Shown here: positions 8,476-19,000 of the stretch, one piece after another
How the letters are laid out: each line of letters begins with the position of its first letter
How positions within the stretch are numbered: position 1 is the stretch's first letter
From: Symsagittifera roscoffensis
Lineage: Eukaryota > Xenacoelomorpha > Acoela > Convolutidae
Reading direction: 5' to 3'
NCBI RefSeq assembly: GCF_963678635.1
Contig: NC_087063.1
Span: 51,101,220-51,165,219, forward strand
Length of the DNA: 64,000 nt
Notes under the pieces: model-generated
Told to the model about the DNA's origin: nothing
The model's database searches: none
The model's input: the letters and a program-made list of their open reading frames with translations, nothing else
Position numbers and translations under genes: made by a program

Positions 8476-11087
8476 CGTGGGCTAAAAAAATTATTATTTT
8501 GAGACTGAAAAGCGGTGGTATGGGGTTGTTCTATAATTTGTTCATAAGTATTTTCATCTTGTGAGTGGTGTGGCATTATATGTTGGATGGGACTTTGTGA
8601 TATGGTTGGTCTAAAATTATTATGTGTTATGGCTAAATTTCGAAAATTACGTGGGACTAGGGATAATGGATGGTTATGTGGTAGGGGTGGTAACTGTGGT
8701 GCTGTTGGTGTTGTGTCTGCATTGTTATGTTCTTCGTCGTATGTGTTCTGTCTTGTTGCTATTTTTGTGTTATATTCTTTTATTTGTGCGTCTAAAAGAA
8801 TTTTGTTTATAGATGTAGAAAATATTCCAAAAAATCCTGCAAATAGTATGCGTGCTACACTTGCTTGTCTATTGACTTGTGTGTGTATAGCACATGTGTT
8901 ATAGATTCCTTTTAAGAGTGAAAAAAGAAATCCAATAAAGTTAAACATTGCGTATAAAATAGTCAGTTTTTCTAAGATGTAGTAGGGCCATCCTAGAAAA
9001 TCAAGAATTTCATTCTTAAGTGTAACAAAGCTAAAAATATTGATAGGTGATATATCTTGGGGACGGTATTTTTCACCGTTTAGATATATATAATCTTTAA
9101 TGTCCTTAAAATATCCGCTATAGTCTTGCGTATAGATGTCTGCAAATCCTGCGGTTTCGGCAAGTTTGCGTAAGTTTTGGTCAATTGATTGTCTTTGTAT
9201 TGTGTCCATTTGTGTTAATAATTCCTGGAATTGTTGTGTTCTAATGTGATGTTGAATATCTGATTTTGAGTATATTCCTATTGATTGTAAGTCTATATTT
9301 GGGTTTCGAGCGATAGCGCGAATGCTTTCTGGTGAAAATTTTTTGAGTGATTGCATTAATGTGGGATATGGGGTGAGAAGGTAATATTTATCTTCATCAG
9401 GGTTTAGTTGTACTACGTTGTGGCTATTTTCTGATCCACATGGAACTGCGGTATCCCAGAAATAGGTTCTTCGTGAAAGTGTGTCAACGAAATGTACTTT
9501 ATTCTTATAAAAGATAGGGATTCTTTTATAGCATCGTTTATCTTCAAAAACGTATAGTGGTGATACTTTTTTAGTACAAGTATAAAACAATAAGATGTTT
9601 CCTTCATAGTCTAAAAAATTTGATCTATTTCCTGATAGTAAATATCCTGCGTAGGGTATTTTTAATACTGCTAGTGCAAGTGATTGTAATATTTGTGTTC
9701 TTTCTAATTCGCATAGTTGGTGTAATGTTTCTAATTCGGAGAGTGACATTTCTTGAAAAATTCGGCTAATCGTGTAGTCTAGTTTCATATCTAAGTGAAT
9801 ATCATAGTGGATATTACCAAAATATGTACTATTCGTTAGTGATAGTTCTTGTAAACGTGTGCTTTGATCGTCTTGGGGCTTTAAATGTCCACCAGGTTGA
9901 CCTGTATTCTTTTGAAAATTAACTGGTATATATGATGTTCCTTCGTTTAGGGGATGACTTGTGGCGTATGGGTCGGCTTTTATTTTTCCAGTGGTCATGT
10001 CGAATCCATTTTCGTATTCAACTAATATTTCAGAGTATTGTGTTTTGTGAAGTGGGTTTCTGTATTTACATGCAAGTTCTGTTTCTTGATATATTTGAAA
10101 ACGTGTTAATTTATTTTCTATATTATGAATGTTTCGAAAATTAGAACTTATTTTTCGTAATGGATTTACTTGTTCATATGGTATTGATTGTATAAAACAT
10201 TTTTCGTGAAATTTTATCATACGAGCGTGTATTTTTGCTACTTGAAATGTTGTACATGTGTCTTCGGGGAACCAAACAATTGTTGCTTGTGTTCTGGTTG
10301 TAGGGTCGCAATAACCTTGGTCGTTTTTACAAGGTAATCTAATTCCTTGATAAATCATTGTGTTGTCTGATAAATCTCGTGTGAGTTGTATTTTTTCGAG
10401 TTGTATTTTCCAATCGAAAAACATTATTTCTTGGTATCCTTTATTTTTTGTGTCTGCTTTGCAGTTTGATGGGTCATTTATACCAATGTGTGGTATCCAG
10501 TGTTTATCGTGCATGTCATAGGTTAATCGTCCGTCTGCGCCGTTGTATGGGTATTTTTCATCTAATTTTATATGTCCTTGATATCTTTCAAGTTCTGCTT
10601 GATGTACAGAATCTGAAAAAACTTGGAAATATACTAAATTTCTATCTGTGTTTTTATTTTTTGTGATGTTTAGTCGGAGTAACTCGTTTTTACAATCTTC
10701 GGGATTGAGATGTATAAGTCGTTCTATATTACTCTGGTAGAATGATTCATGGTCAAGTCGGTTTTTATTTCCGTTTGAGACTTGTGAACAATGTACTTTC
10801 TTTTCAGAAAATGTTGCTGTGAATTTTTATCCTATAACTGTAGTTGCTCGGGCTTTTGAATAAAGTGTTGCTATTACATTTGTAGTTTCTATGGCTTGGG
10901 GTTCTGTTTCGCACTGTGATACTTGATTTATTGCATACTTGTGTAGTGTTTTTTGTTCGTTTTCTTCACAATCGTAATGTGTTACTAATAAATCTTGGGG
11001 TCCTGTGCGGGGAGAAGGGTTTATGTTTTGATTTGAGATTACTAGAAAAAGGAGTTGGAGAAAAATTAATAATTTTAGAATATACAT
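8472..11087 (-). pseudogene. env: env-like glycoprotein, E1 (one nonsense codon)
   Basis: The frame has 872 codons and starts with a clear signal peptide (MYILKLLIFLQLLFLVISNQ). A TAA at 10824-10826 stands where E2 has TAT. After it the frame is open to the end, including 10515-10823, which has no Met. The ectodomain is Cys-rich. Around residues 505-550 there is a CTKK...CYKRIPIFY...PCG pattern. A hydrophobic segment at about residues 707-727 (LYAMFNFIGFLFSLLKGIY) and a second at about 742-759 precede a ~110-residue Pro-rich tail. This architecture is that of a membrane-anchored surface/fusion protein. The ATG lies 13 nt inside the end of the preceding Met-free frame, and the stop overlaps the next ATG. 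The exact viral source of the glycoprotein is not established here. Confidence 0.85.
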
Positions 11088-12208
11088 GTGTAGGATAATC
11101 CTGAGTATGGGTTATAAAATGTGATGTAACCAATTGTCTTTTTGGTATATCTGTCGTATTTATATATTACTTCAGTGGTTATAAATGGTGGTGGTAGTGA
11201 TTGGGCTGTTATGTTTGGTGGGTTTAATGGGTAGGGATGTTGAGTAATGTTGTTTAATTTAACTGTGATTTCAAACTTTAATTGTAAACTGTTTTGTTGG
11301 AGTATTTGGATATTGTGATCACGGATATCGTCGTGAATGTCTTGTCGGTATTGTAATCTATTAAGTGCCCAGTTGTGAAGGCGATTACTTTCTAGATGTT
11401 GTCCAAATAATGGTGGAGGGGCTGTAAATGTATTCCAATCTAGTCTTAAAGGGATATTTGTTGATGATTGTTCTCGATATCTGGCCTCGAGATTATTTGG
11501 AAAATTTAAGTTAAAAGGTGGTGGTGAAATCTGGCTTATTGATGGTGTTGATGGTAGTGATAATGTTTCTGGTAGTGATGAGGATGTTGTTGTATCCGTA
11601 GAAATATCTATTGGATCATTGACTAAATTTAATTCACCTTGTGTAAATGAATGTGTTGTCCAATATGGTAGTCGTGATGCCTGGTTTGGGGGGTTAAAGG
11701 GATTTTCACATATTTGTTCAGATGTTGGTGTTGAACCTAAGTAATCTGATGGTAGGCTTGAGGTGCTACGTTGTGAAAGAAGCGTAGGGGTTTCTGGTAA
11801 TGTACCAATGGGGTTTTCTGGAGTGTTTTGTGATGGGGATTGAGGTATGTCAAAATGAACTCGGGGAGTTTGAAAATTTCTGTTTCGTCGAGGATGTATA
11901 ATTTGTCTATTTATTTCGACTTTATTTTGGTTTTGACTAGGATTTCTTATTCTACTTAATTCTTGTGGTAGTGTTGGGTATAAGTTATATGTTGGTTCGC
12001 TTAGAGGTGCTTGTCGTTGAACTGGTTCTAGTGGTTCTGATAAACGAGCGTGTCGTTCTTCAAAAGTGTATGGGTTATCTTGAAAGGAAATTCGTGTAGA
12101 TGTTTGAGGATTATGGGTAGTTGAAGGTGTTGTTGGGTTATCTTGGAATGATGTCGGTGAAGACTGACTTTGTGACTTTTGGGTAGCAATTTTTGATAGC
12201 TTTTTGGT
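11075..12208 (-). CDS. Methionine-free open frame, 377 codons (E1)
   Basis: The minus-strand frame is open from just after a TAG (12209-12211) to TAA at 11075-11077, and contains not one ATG. I translated it by hand in both E1 and E2. Both are open over the whole length, lack Met, and differ mostly at third codon positions. The product is rich in Pro, Ser, Thr, Asn and Gln (for example SSLPETLSLPSTPSIS). A less biased C-terminal third includes WALNRLQYRQD and ends GLSYTCIF. The end overlaps the env ATG by 13 nt. Translation would need splicing to an upstream ATG, a frameshift, or a non-AUG start. An ATT at 12188-12190 (A at -3, G at +4) is conserved in E2. Family not recognised. Confidence 0.75.
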   Translation of the reverse strand, partial: TKKLSKIATQKSQSQSSPTSFQDNPTTPSTTHNPQTSTRISFQDNPYTFEERHARLSEPLEPVQRQAPLSEPTYNLYPTLPQELSRIRNPSQNQNKVEINRQIIHPRRNRNFQTPRVHFDIPQSPSQNTPENPIGTLPETPTLLSQRSTSSLPSDYLGSTPTSEQICENPFNPPNQASRLPYWTTHSFTQGELNLVNDPIDISTDTTTSSSLPETLSLPSTPSISQISPPPFNLNFPNNLEARYREQSSTNIPLRLDWNTFTAPPPLFGQHLESNRLHNWALNRLQYRQDIHDDIRDHNIQILQQNSLQLKFEITVKLNNITQHPYPLNPPNITAQSLPPPFITTEVIYKYDRYTKKTIGYITFYNPYSGLSYTCIF

Positions 12209-12228
12209 CTATTCTTTTAGTGAAAAAG

Positions 12229-12405
12229 TTAATGTTTATTATAGTATTCTTCTAAGAAAAGAATTAGGAGGATTGTTGCTAGAGCGAATGTGATGATTGC
12301 TTTCTTTATACATTTGCATATGGTCAAAATGAGGGATGATAGAAATGTTATGAAAATTACAAATAGTAGAAAAATATCAGTTCTACTGAAAATAGTTCGT
12401 ATCAT
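12229..12405 (-). CDS. Small hydrophobic protein 2 (58 aa, E1)
   Basis: A short ORF beginning MIRTIFSRTDIFLL. One long hydrophobic stretch (about residues 11-31, LLFVIFITFLSSLILTI) is followed by KCIKK and a second hydrophobic stretch ending LEEYYNKH. That makes one or two membrane passes. E2 has the same protein with a 4-residue longer tail (31800-31988), so reading frame and sequence are conserved. The ATG lies 11 nt after the stop of hydrophobic protein 1. Size and topology resemble viroporin-type or leader membrane proteins encoded next to viral glycoproteins. That is analogy, not identification. Confidence 0.7.
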   Translation of the reverse strand: MIRTIFSRTDIFLLFVIFITFLSSLILTICKCIKKAIITFALATILLILFLEEYYNKH

Positions 12406-12416
12406 TTAGACAAGTT

Positions 12417-12632
12417 TTATAAATCGTACCTGTGGATATAATCAAGGGTTTTTGAAAGTTGGAGAAATAGTTCGAATATAGTGTAGAAAATTAAAAAAAT
12501 ATTACAAAAAATGATTAAGAGTATTAGAAAAGATTCCAGGATATCAAAAAGAAATATTATGAAAGTTTCAAGTATCGTAAAAAATTGTTTGCGGTTTGTG
12601 ATAATTTTAGTGACTGTTTGATAGAAGAGCAT
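12417..12632 (-). CDS. Small hydrophobic protein 1 (71 aa, E1)
   Basis: A 71-residue ORF with a short polar N terminus (MLFYQTVTKIITNRKQFF) and then about 40 mostly hydrophobic residues rich in Ile, Phe and Leu, enough for one or two membrane helices. The tail ends SKTLDYIHRYDL. E2 has a clear homologue, but with a nonsense codon at residue 47. It is the first ORF after gag-pol, about 450 bp downstream of the pol stop, and starts ~190 nt after a conserved TATAAAAA. Function unknown. Membrane insertion is predicted from composition only. Confidence 0.65.
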   Translation of the reverse strand: MLFYQTVTKIITNRKQFFTILETFIIFLFDILESFLILLIIFCNIFLIFYTIFELFLQLSKTLDYIHRYDL

Positions 12633-13079
12633 TTAAGAAATGGCTTCGTGATCGAATATTTTTTGTTGTTTGGGGCAATTTTCAAGTGTGGTCGGATTAT
12701 TTATTAGTTTTTTGACAAGTGGGTTGAGTTTTGTAAAAAATTGTTGGGGGCAATTTTTATGGTGATCGGGAGGTCTTCTTTGTCTTTATTTTCATTTGTC
12801 AAATGATCTGGGGTATTTTTGAGATTTTTATACTTTAGGCTAAATAAAATGGTCGTTCTTTTACTTTAGGCTAATTTAACATATTGTTATAGTTATAGAT
12901 ATGCCTGGAGTTTAATATTTTTCGTCTAGTTGGTTTGTGTTAAAGTTATAGAAGGTGACGGATTGGATGAATCCTATTGGCTAATTTTGAACTAGAATCG
13001 CTGCGTGTTTGTCAGCATGTTATCTTGAAAATTGAAAGTGTAAAATGTTTCAGAGGTGCAAAGATTATTAAATGTATAA
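12633..13079 (-). promoter_or_regulatory. pol-to-accessory spacer with candidate internal promoter
   Basis: A non-coding gap between the gag-pol stop and the first hydrophobic ORF. On the minus strand it carries TATAAAAA (12825-12832) beside two copies of TTAGCCTAAAGTA (plus-strand 12831-12843 and 12862-12874). All of this is kept in E2 (32407-32414, 32413-32425, 32444-32456) although the surrounding sequence has diverged and changed length. This could be an internal promoter for the 3' gene block, like the internal promoter of foamy viruses. Splicing from the 5' leader is the usual alternative. Confidence 0.4.
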
Positions 13080-16000
13080 TTAAGGTTGTTTTTGAAATTC
13101 AACTTTCTTTAATATTTTAGATTGTGGGATGAATACTTTATAATTTTTACGTGGTTGATTTCTAAGTCGTGAAGACTCTCTTTGTTCTGATTTGTCGATT
13201 TGTTCTTGGGGTATTATTTGTTCTGTCATTTTTCTATTTTTTCTTTCTTTTTGAGATGTATTTTGATCGAGATTTTTTGTATTGTTTTTTGTGGTGTTTG
13301 ATTTTGTATTTTGATTTCCGAGGTGAATATCATTTTGTTCCTTTGTTATGTTGTCCGTATGTGGGTCATTTTGAATAACTTTTAAACCTGTAAAAGAATA
13401 TAATTGAGTTAGTTCGCGGAGTGCGTATTCTTTTGGATAATAAGGTAGTAGGTTATTTCGGTGTTGAACGATTTCTTTTTTATCTGAGTCGGTGATTTTA
13501 TATGTGACATCAGTGGGTTTTGCAATTATTTGGTATGGTCCTTTACGAAGGGGTTGTAACTTTTTTGAAATTCCTTTTTGAGTATTAAAATTGGGTATTC
13601 AAACAAATGTTCCAATTTTTAAATCGGAGGCTGGTGTAAAGCGTGAATTTATTTGTTCATTAATATTTTGCCTTTGTAACAACTTTTTTGTTACCTTTTG
13701 GTAAATTTCATTGTGTTTTTTATCTCTGTTTAAAATCCATTCGGTGTGTGTACCGGAGGCTAATTTAAGAATTTGTGGGTGATGAAAATGATCTTCATCG
13801 TGTGTATGTAATGGTAGGTTATAACAAATTGAGTCTTTATTTGGTTGACAATAACCTTGTGCGTTTTTATGAGAGTTTGCTGTAAACATTATTGGTTTGC
13901 GTGGCTTTTGGTTAAAAACCATTTCATATGGTGACATTCCTAAAGTTGTCGTGATTTGTGAATTATATGCTAAGGGAAATAGTTTTACATCTGCTGACCA
14001 TTCGGTATATCTTGTATCATTTCCATTGATGATACATCTGAGATATTCTTGTAATGAACGGTTCATACCTTCGACTAAGCCGTTTGTCCAAGGTGCGTGA
14101 GATGTACGTGGTTTGTGTTTAATGTTATACAAATGACATAGTGTGATGATTTCATTATTTATGAATTCTGTACCGTTGTCTGTAACTAAAATTTCTGGTA
14201 GTCCGAATTTTGCTATCCAGTGTTCATAGAGTGTTGTGTAAGCGTAATAAGCGTTACAATGTGGTACTGGGTTAAGTGCTACATAATGTGTAAATGCGTC
14301 AACAATTACCATAACGTAGGAGTTTCCTTCGGATGAGGGTGAAATTGGTCCTTTGGTATCAAATGAGATACGATGATTAAAGTACAAACTTTGTCCTTTA
14401 AAATCTTGTTTTTGTGCTATTTGTTTTTGATTTGGGTAAGGTTTATTTAGTTGACATACTATAGTCATTGCATAGTACTTTTATCCAAATTGGTGCATTT
14501 GGGAAATAAAAGTTTTGTACAAAATTTGAATATGTTTTTTCTGATCCAGAGTGTCCTTTAATATTTTGTGTATGTGAAATATTAAAAGCTATAAGAATCA
14601 TACTTAAAGGGAGACAGGGAACTGTAGATTCATTTAGTTTGTATTCTAGAAGGTCTGTGTTTTCGTTAATTGTTGTATTATTGAATTTTCGAAAATATCG
14701 GAGGAGTGTTTTGTTTCCTAGAATAGTTGAATCTGCTTTGATAGGTTTAGTTTTATATTTGTGCCATGATTTCAGTTGTCGAATTACTGGGTCAAGGTTT
14801 TGATATTGTTTCAGTGTTGAAATTGTGATTGTTTCTGTTGGGGGGAGAAAAATGTTTTCAATTTCTAATTTAGATAAGGGTATTGTGTCAAGTTGGTCAT
14901 GGAGGTCAAAAACTTGATTTATTGTGTATTTTGAATCGTTTGTTTGTGGTCCTGATAAGTTTATTTTATCAGTTAAATTTTCTTTTTCAATTAGTGGAAA
15001 ATTCTCTTTTTTAGGCGGGTGTTGTTTTATTCTTTTTTGTTGGGTGTTATTTTTTATCCATTGTGAATATGGGATTGGTTTAAAAGTTGATGTTCCAAGT
15101 AGATCAACTTCATAGTGATTATTTTGACAATCTAAATAAAGTGGGAAATGTTGTAAATTATTTATTTGTGATTGTTCAACGTCAGTTTTTACTGCATATT
15201 TGCATTCCAATCGTGGTGATGTTTCATTTTCTGCAAGGTAGAATTTTATGTTTTTGGGTATTTCGACTGTGGTTTTACGTGTAAGTAATTCAGGTGGCGT
15301 ATTTCGACTTAAGGTGTCTGGTAATGCAAGATTTTTTCCTGCGGTCCAAACTATATGTAAGTTTGGGAATTTCATTAAAATGAGTTGAAATCTATAAACT
15401 CGGTGGTTTGGATTAGACTTTTGTGTAAAAAGAAAGATGATTGGCTTATGGTCTGTGAATAGAACTGTGGGATGTTTTGATCCAAGTATCAGAAATTCAT
15501 ATTCTGTTAGTGTATATATTATGGCTGTACATTCTCTCATTAGAGTTGAGAGTCGTAGCTCTGCTTGAGTGAATAATCGAGAATTTGCTGATATGAGGTT
15601 CATTTTATTTGTACTATTATGTGATTGTAATAATGCTGCGCCGATGCCAAAGTTCGAAGCATCGCACATTGCATAAAATGGTTGATTTGAATCTGGAATT
15701 GTGTTTGAAATTTGTTCAGTTAGAAGTTTTTTAGTTTCTTCAAATCGTGCTTGATGTTCTGTATTCCATTCAAAATTATTTTGTTGTCTAAGTATGTTAT
15801 AGAATGGTCGTAGATATAATTGCATTTTATAAACATATTTGCTTAAAAAGTTTAACATTCCAAGGAATTCTTGGATTTTCTTTTTATTTGTTGGTGGTTG
15901 GAGTTTTTGAATAGCGTCTATACGTGATTTCAATGGAGTGATTGTTTTTCTTTCTATATTATGTCCTAAGAATTTAACTTTTGTCAAAAAGAAGTGTGAT

Positions 16001-19000
16001 TTATCGGGGGCGGCCTTCAGATTTTCGTTCTGAAGTATTTGGTGATATTGTTCTAAAACATTGAACATTTCCTCTTTTGTCTGTGATTGCATAAAAACAT
16101 CGTCTAAATAGGTGATTGCATTTTTCTTGAGTATTAGTGGTCGAAAAATTTTGCTCATAAAAGCTGAAAATGCTGCTGGTCCTATTGATATTCCATAGAA
16201 TAAGCGGTTGAATTCGTATTGTTGGTTTCCAATAACAAATTGTGTTAAGCGTCGTGATTGTTCATCTAATGGCATTTGATTATATGCACTATTCATATCG
16301 GCGGTGGAAAAGTATTTTCCGTTTATTTTTGTTAAAATAACTTGTATTGGTTCAATGGGCCAATTACACTTTGATTCATCTATTAGTGAGTTGAGGTATC
16401 TAGCATCGAGAACAATTTTTAATGATTCTCCTTTAACTAGAATGATAACAGGGTTGATAAATGCGTTGCCTTTTGGTTGTTCCTCTTTGTTTATTGGTGA
16501 TATAATGTTGTATTGTTCTAAAATGTCGAGTAATCTGTTCACTTTATCGTGTAAGTGAATTGGTACTTTACTTGCTCTTTGTTTTTTGAAAACTACGTCT
16601 GGTTTTAATGGGAGATGTAGTGATGAGCTGATTTTGCCAACATCAAATTTGGATGTTGCATAGACTGATGAATATTTAATTAGCTGTTTTGCTAGTTTTT
16701 CAAATTCGTCTTGTGTTATTTGTGAATGTTGGAAATTAAACATTGTTAAAAATTTCTGTTGACTCTCTGTGTAGTTACTTATGTTGAATGTAGGTTTGAA
16801 ATATGGGGTTTTTGTGAAATAATCCGTATTTCTGTTTTCGTTACTTATTATACTATTTATAGATAATTCTTCATTAAGAATTTTGGATTGGCAAATATCT
16901 AGTAATTGGAGTATATTATTTACACGATATGCTTTTTCGTGTATTGGTGATATTGTAGCGTTGGTTTCGCAATAGCCTAAAAGTCCTAAAGGTAATGTTA
17001 CTTGGTAAGGTGTATTGTTGTATACATGTAAGGAAATAATATCTGAATTCGAGTTTTTCAAATATTTTATTGATGAGATTGTGATTTTGAAAAATTTATG
17101 AATAGGTTTGAATTCAAAATCTGACATATAAAATTTTTGTTTGTTTTGTTTTTTATCATATTGGTGAACTTGCTTTATTGAAAAATTGTATATGTTTCCT
17201 GATAGTGGTTTCAAGTGTTTTCTTTGTTGGTTATATATTGGATAGAATTTTGAAAAGAATGGTGGTTGTTTATTTAATCTTTGAAAAAATGTTAGGGATG
17301 TGTCTTTTGTTTTTGTATATTTATCTTTGATTAATATTTTACTATTCAAGATGTTGATTGTTGGTATATATTTAGAGATAAATGGTATTCCAATGATATT
17401 GTGTTTAATATCAGTGATATGGAATATTTGTTTAAATGGTTTGGTTAAAATTTTGTTTTGCTCCATTGTTCTTGTGGGGAGAAGAAATAATTGAATTTTT
17501 CCGTAGTTTATTAATGTTGATCCTTGTGCTGTTGCTAGTTTGCTGGAGGTTTCAAGAGGTGTTAGCTTTGGGTGTGAGGTTTTTATTTCATTCCATGTGG
17601 GAATGTTTATTATATTTGATTCTGCTCCTGAATCAATTAAAAAATCAATTTCAAGATCTGGTGGTTGAAATTCTTTGCTTCTTGGACTTTCTAAAAGAAA
17701 TGGTATTGTCCAAATTTTTTCTTTGGGTTGTTCTTTTTGTATGTTTTGATAGATGTGATTTGTATTCAAGCATTTTGTTTTTTCGTTCTCATTGGGTTGA
17801 TTTGTAGTGTTAATTTCATTAGTTTTTTGTGTCGTCGGTGTGGAATGGACGGGTTCAATATAATAATTGTGAAGGAGTTCTGATTGATTCTCATATATGT
17901 GTGATGAAAAAGGTTGTTCATATATAACAGGTTCATAGTCATTTTCGACTTTTATCATATTGATGGAGAGAGTGTTTTCTGCATCGCTTTCTGAATCTGA
18001 TGATCCACAGTTTATTTGATTGAGTTGTAACGTATCAGTTACTGTGTCATCAATACCTGGAGGGTCTGATGTTGTTTCTGGATTAGATTGTACTTGATTA
18101 ATATGTCTTTGATGTTTAGGTGTACTACTTCTGTGGCGATTATTAGAATTATTATAGTTATTATCATTCCGGTGTGGTGATTGGGAATAATTTCTATAAC
18201 GATTATTATAACTTGAATGTCGATTTTGTGAATTATTTCGCGATCTGTTTTGGTAATTATTGTTTGGTCTGTTATAGTTTGATCTATTATATGAATTATT
18301 CCTTGATTGATTGTTCGGGTAATTCTGGTTTCGGTTGTTTGAATAACTTCTATTCCGATTATTGGAGTAGTTTCTATTCCTATTGTATGATGAATTTCGT
18401 GATTGATTGTTTGGGTAGTAATTATTTCTTGATTGGGAATTAGATCTAGAAACAAATCGTTGTGTATTTGAATTTGATCTGGAATAGTTATTTCGACTAT
18501 TTGGTCTATTGTAGTGATTTTGTGATAAATTTTGCGTGTTTCTTCGTTCTGGTGATCTTCCTCTATAACTTGAGTTATATGGTGATTGATTTCTTGTATA
18601 ATTTGTATTGTTCGGGAGTGGTTTTCCTGAACTGTTGTTGCTGTAGACTGTTTTGTTCGGTAGATTTTGATCTTTTTTCATGTATTGGTAGAATGATTTA
18701 TTTGGTTCTTTATATTTTTGAGGTTTATTTTGATTGTCTTGCTGTTTTTGTCTACATTCAGAAATACTATGTCCGTATCGTCGGCAATAATTACACCATT
18801 TTTTGAAAGATGGTTAGCCTTTAAAGTTTGGGTGTTTTTCGTAAATATTGAGTATTTCAGTGATTTTTTCAACGAGGTCTGTATCTGATTCCTTTATATT
18901 GTTTATATTTGTGGAAGCTGTTTCAATTCTGTTAACGTATTGTAATTTCAGATTTTCCGTTTCTTCGAGTTTCATTGTGATTTCTACTTGTTCTAGTTTG

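Larger units (their letters stand above)
5584..10248 (-). repeat. 2.33-kb internal tandem duplication in E1
   Basis: Unit 1 (5584-7914) and unit 2 (7915-10248) are near-identical copies of one segment. It runs from inside the downstream ORF, across the ATGA overlap, to about residue 281 of env. The join at 7914/7915 fuses env sequence (CTTGAAATG) to downstream-ORF sequence (GTGCTAATG), sharing only a couple of bases. Unit 2 has a 3-bp insertion near 7940. E2 has a single copy, so the duplication arose in the E1 lineage. Only a handful of substitutions separate the units, so it is recent. Confidence 0.93.

Noticed and set aside
12229-12240. Frameshift from hydrophobic protein 2 into the Met-free frame
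   Set aside because: In E2 the frame is closed by TAA at 31795-31797, after the upstream ORF has already ended, so there is no overlap in which to shift.
18039-18455. 138-codon minus-strand ORF, repeated at 37703-38119, rich in Ile and Thr
   Set aside because: Out-of-frame reading of the Asn/Arg/Ser/Tyr-rich gag-pol low-complexity stretch.
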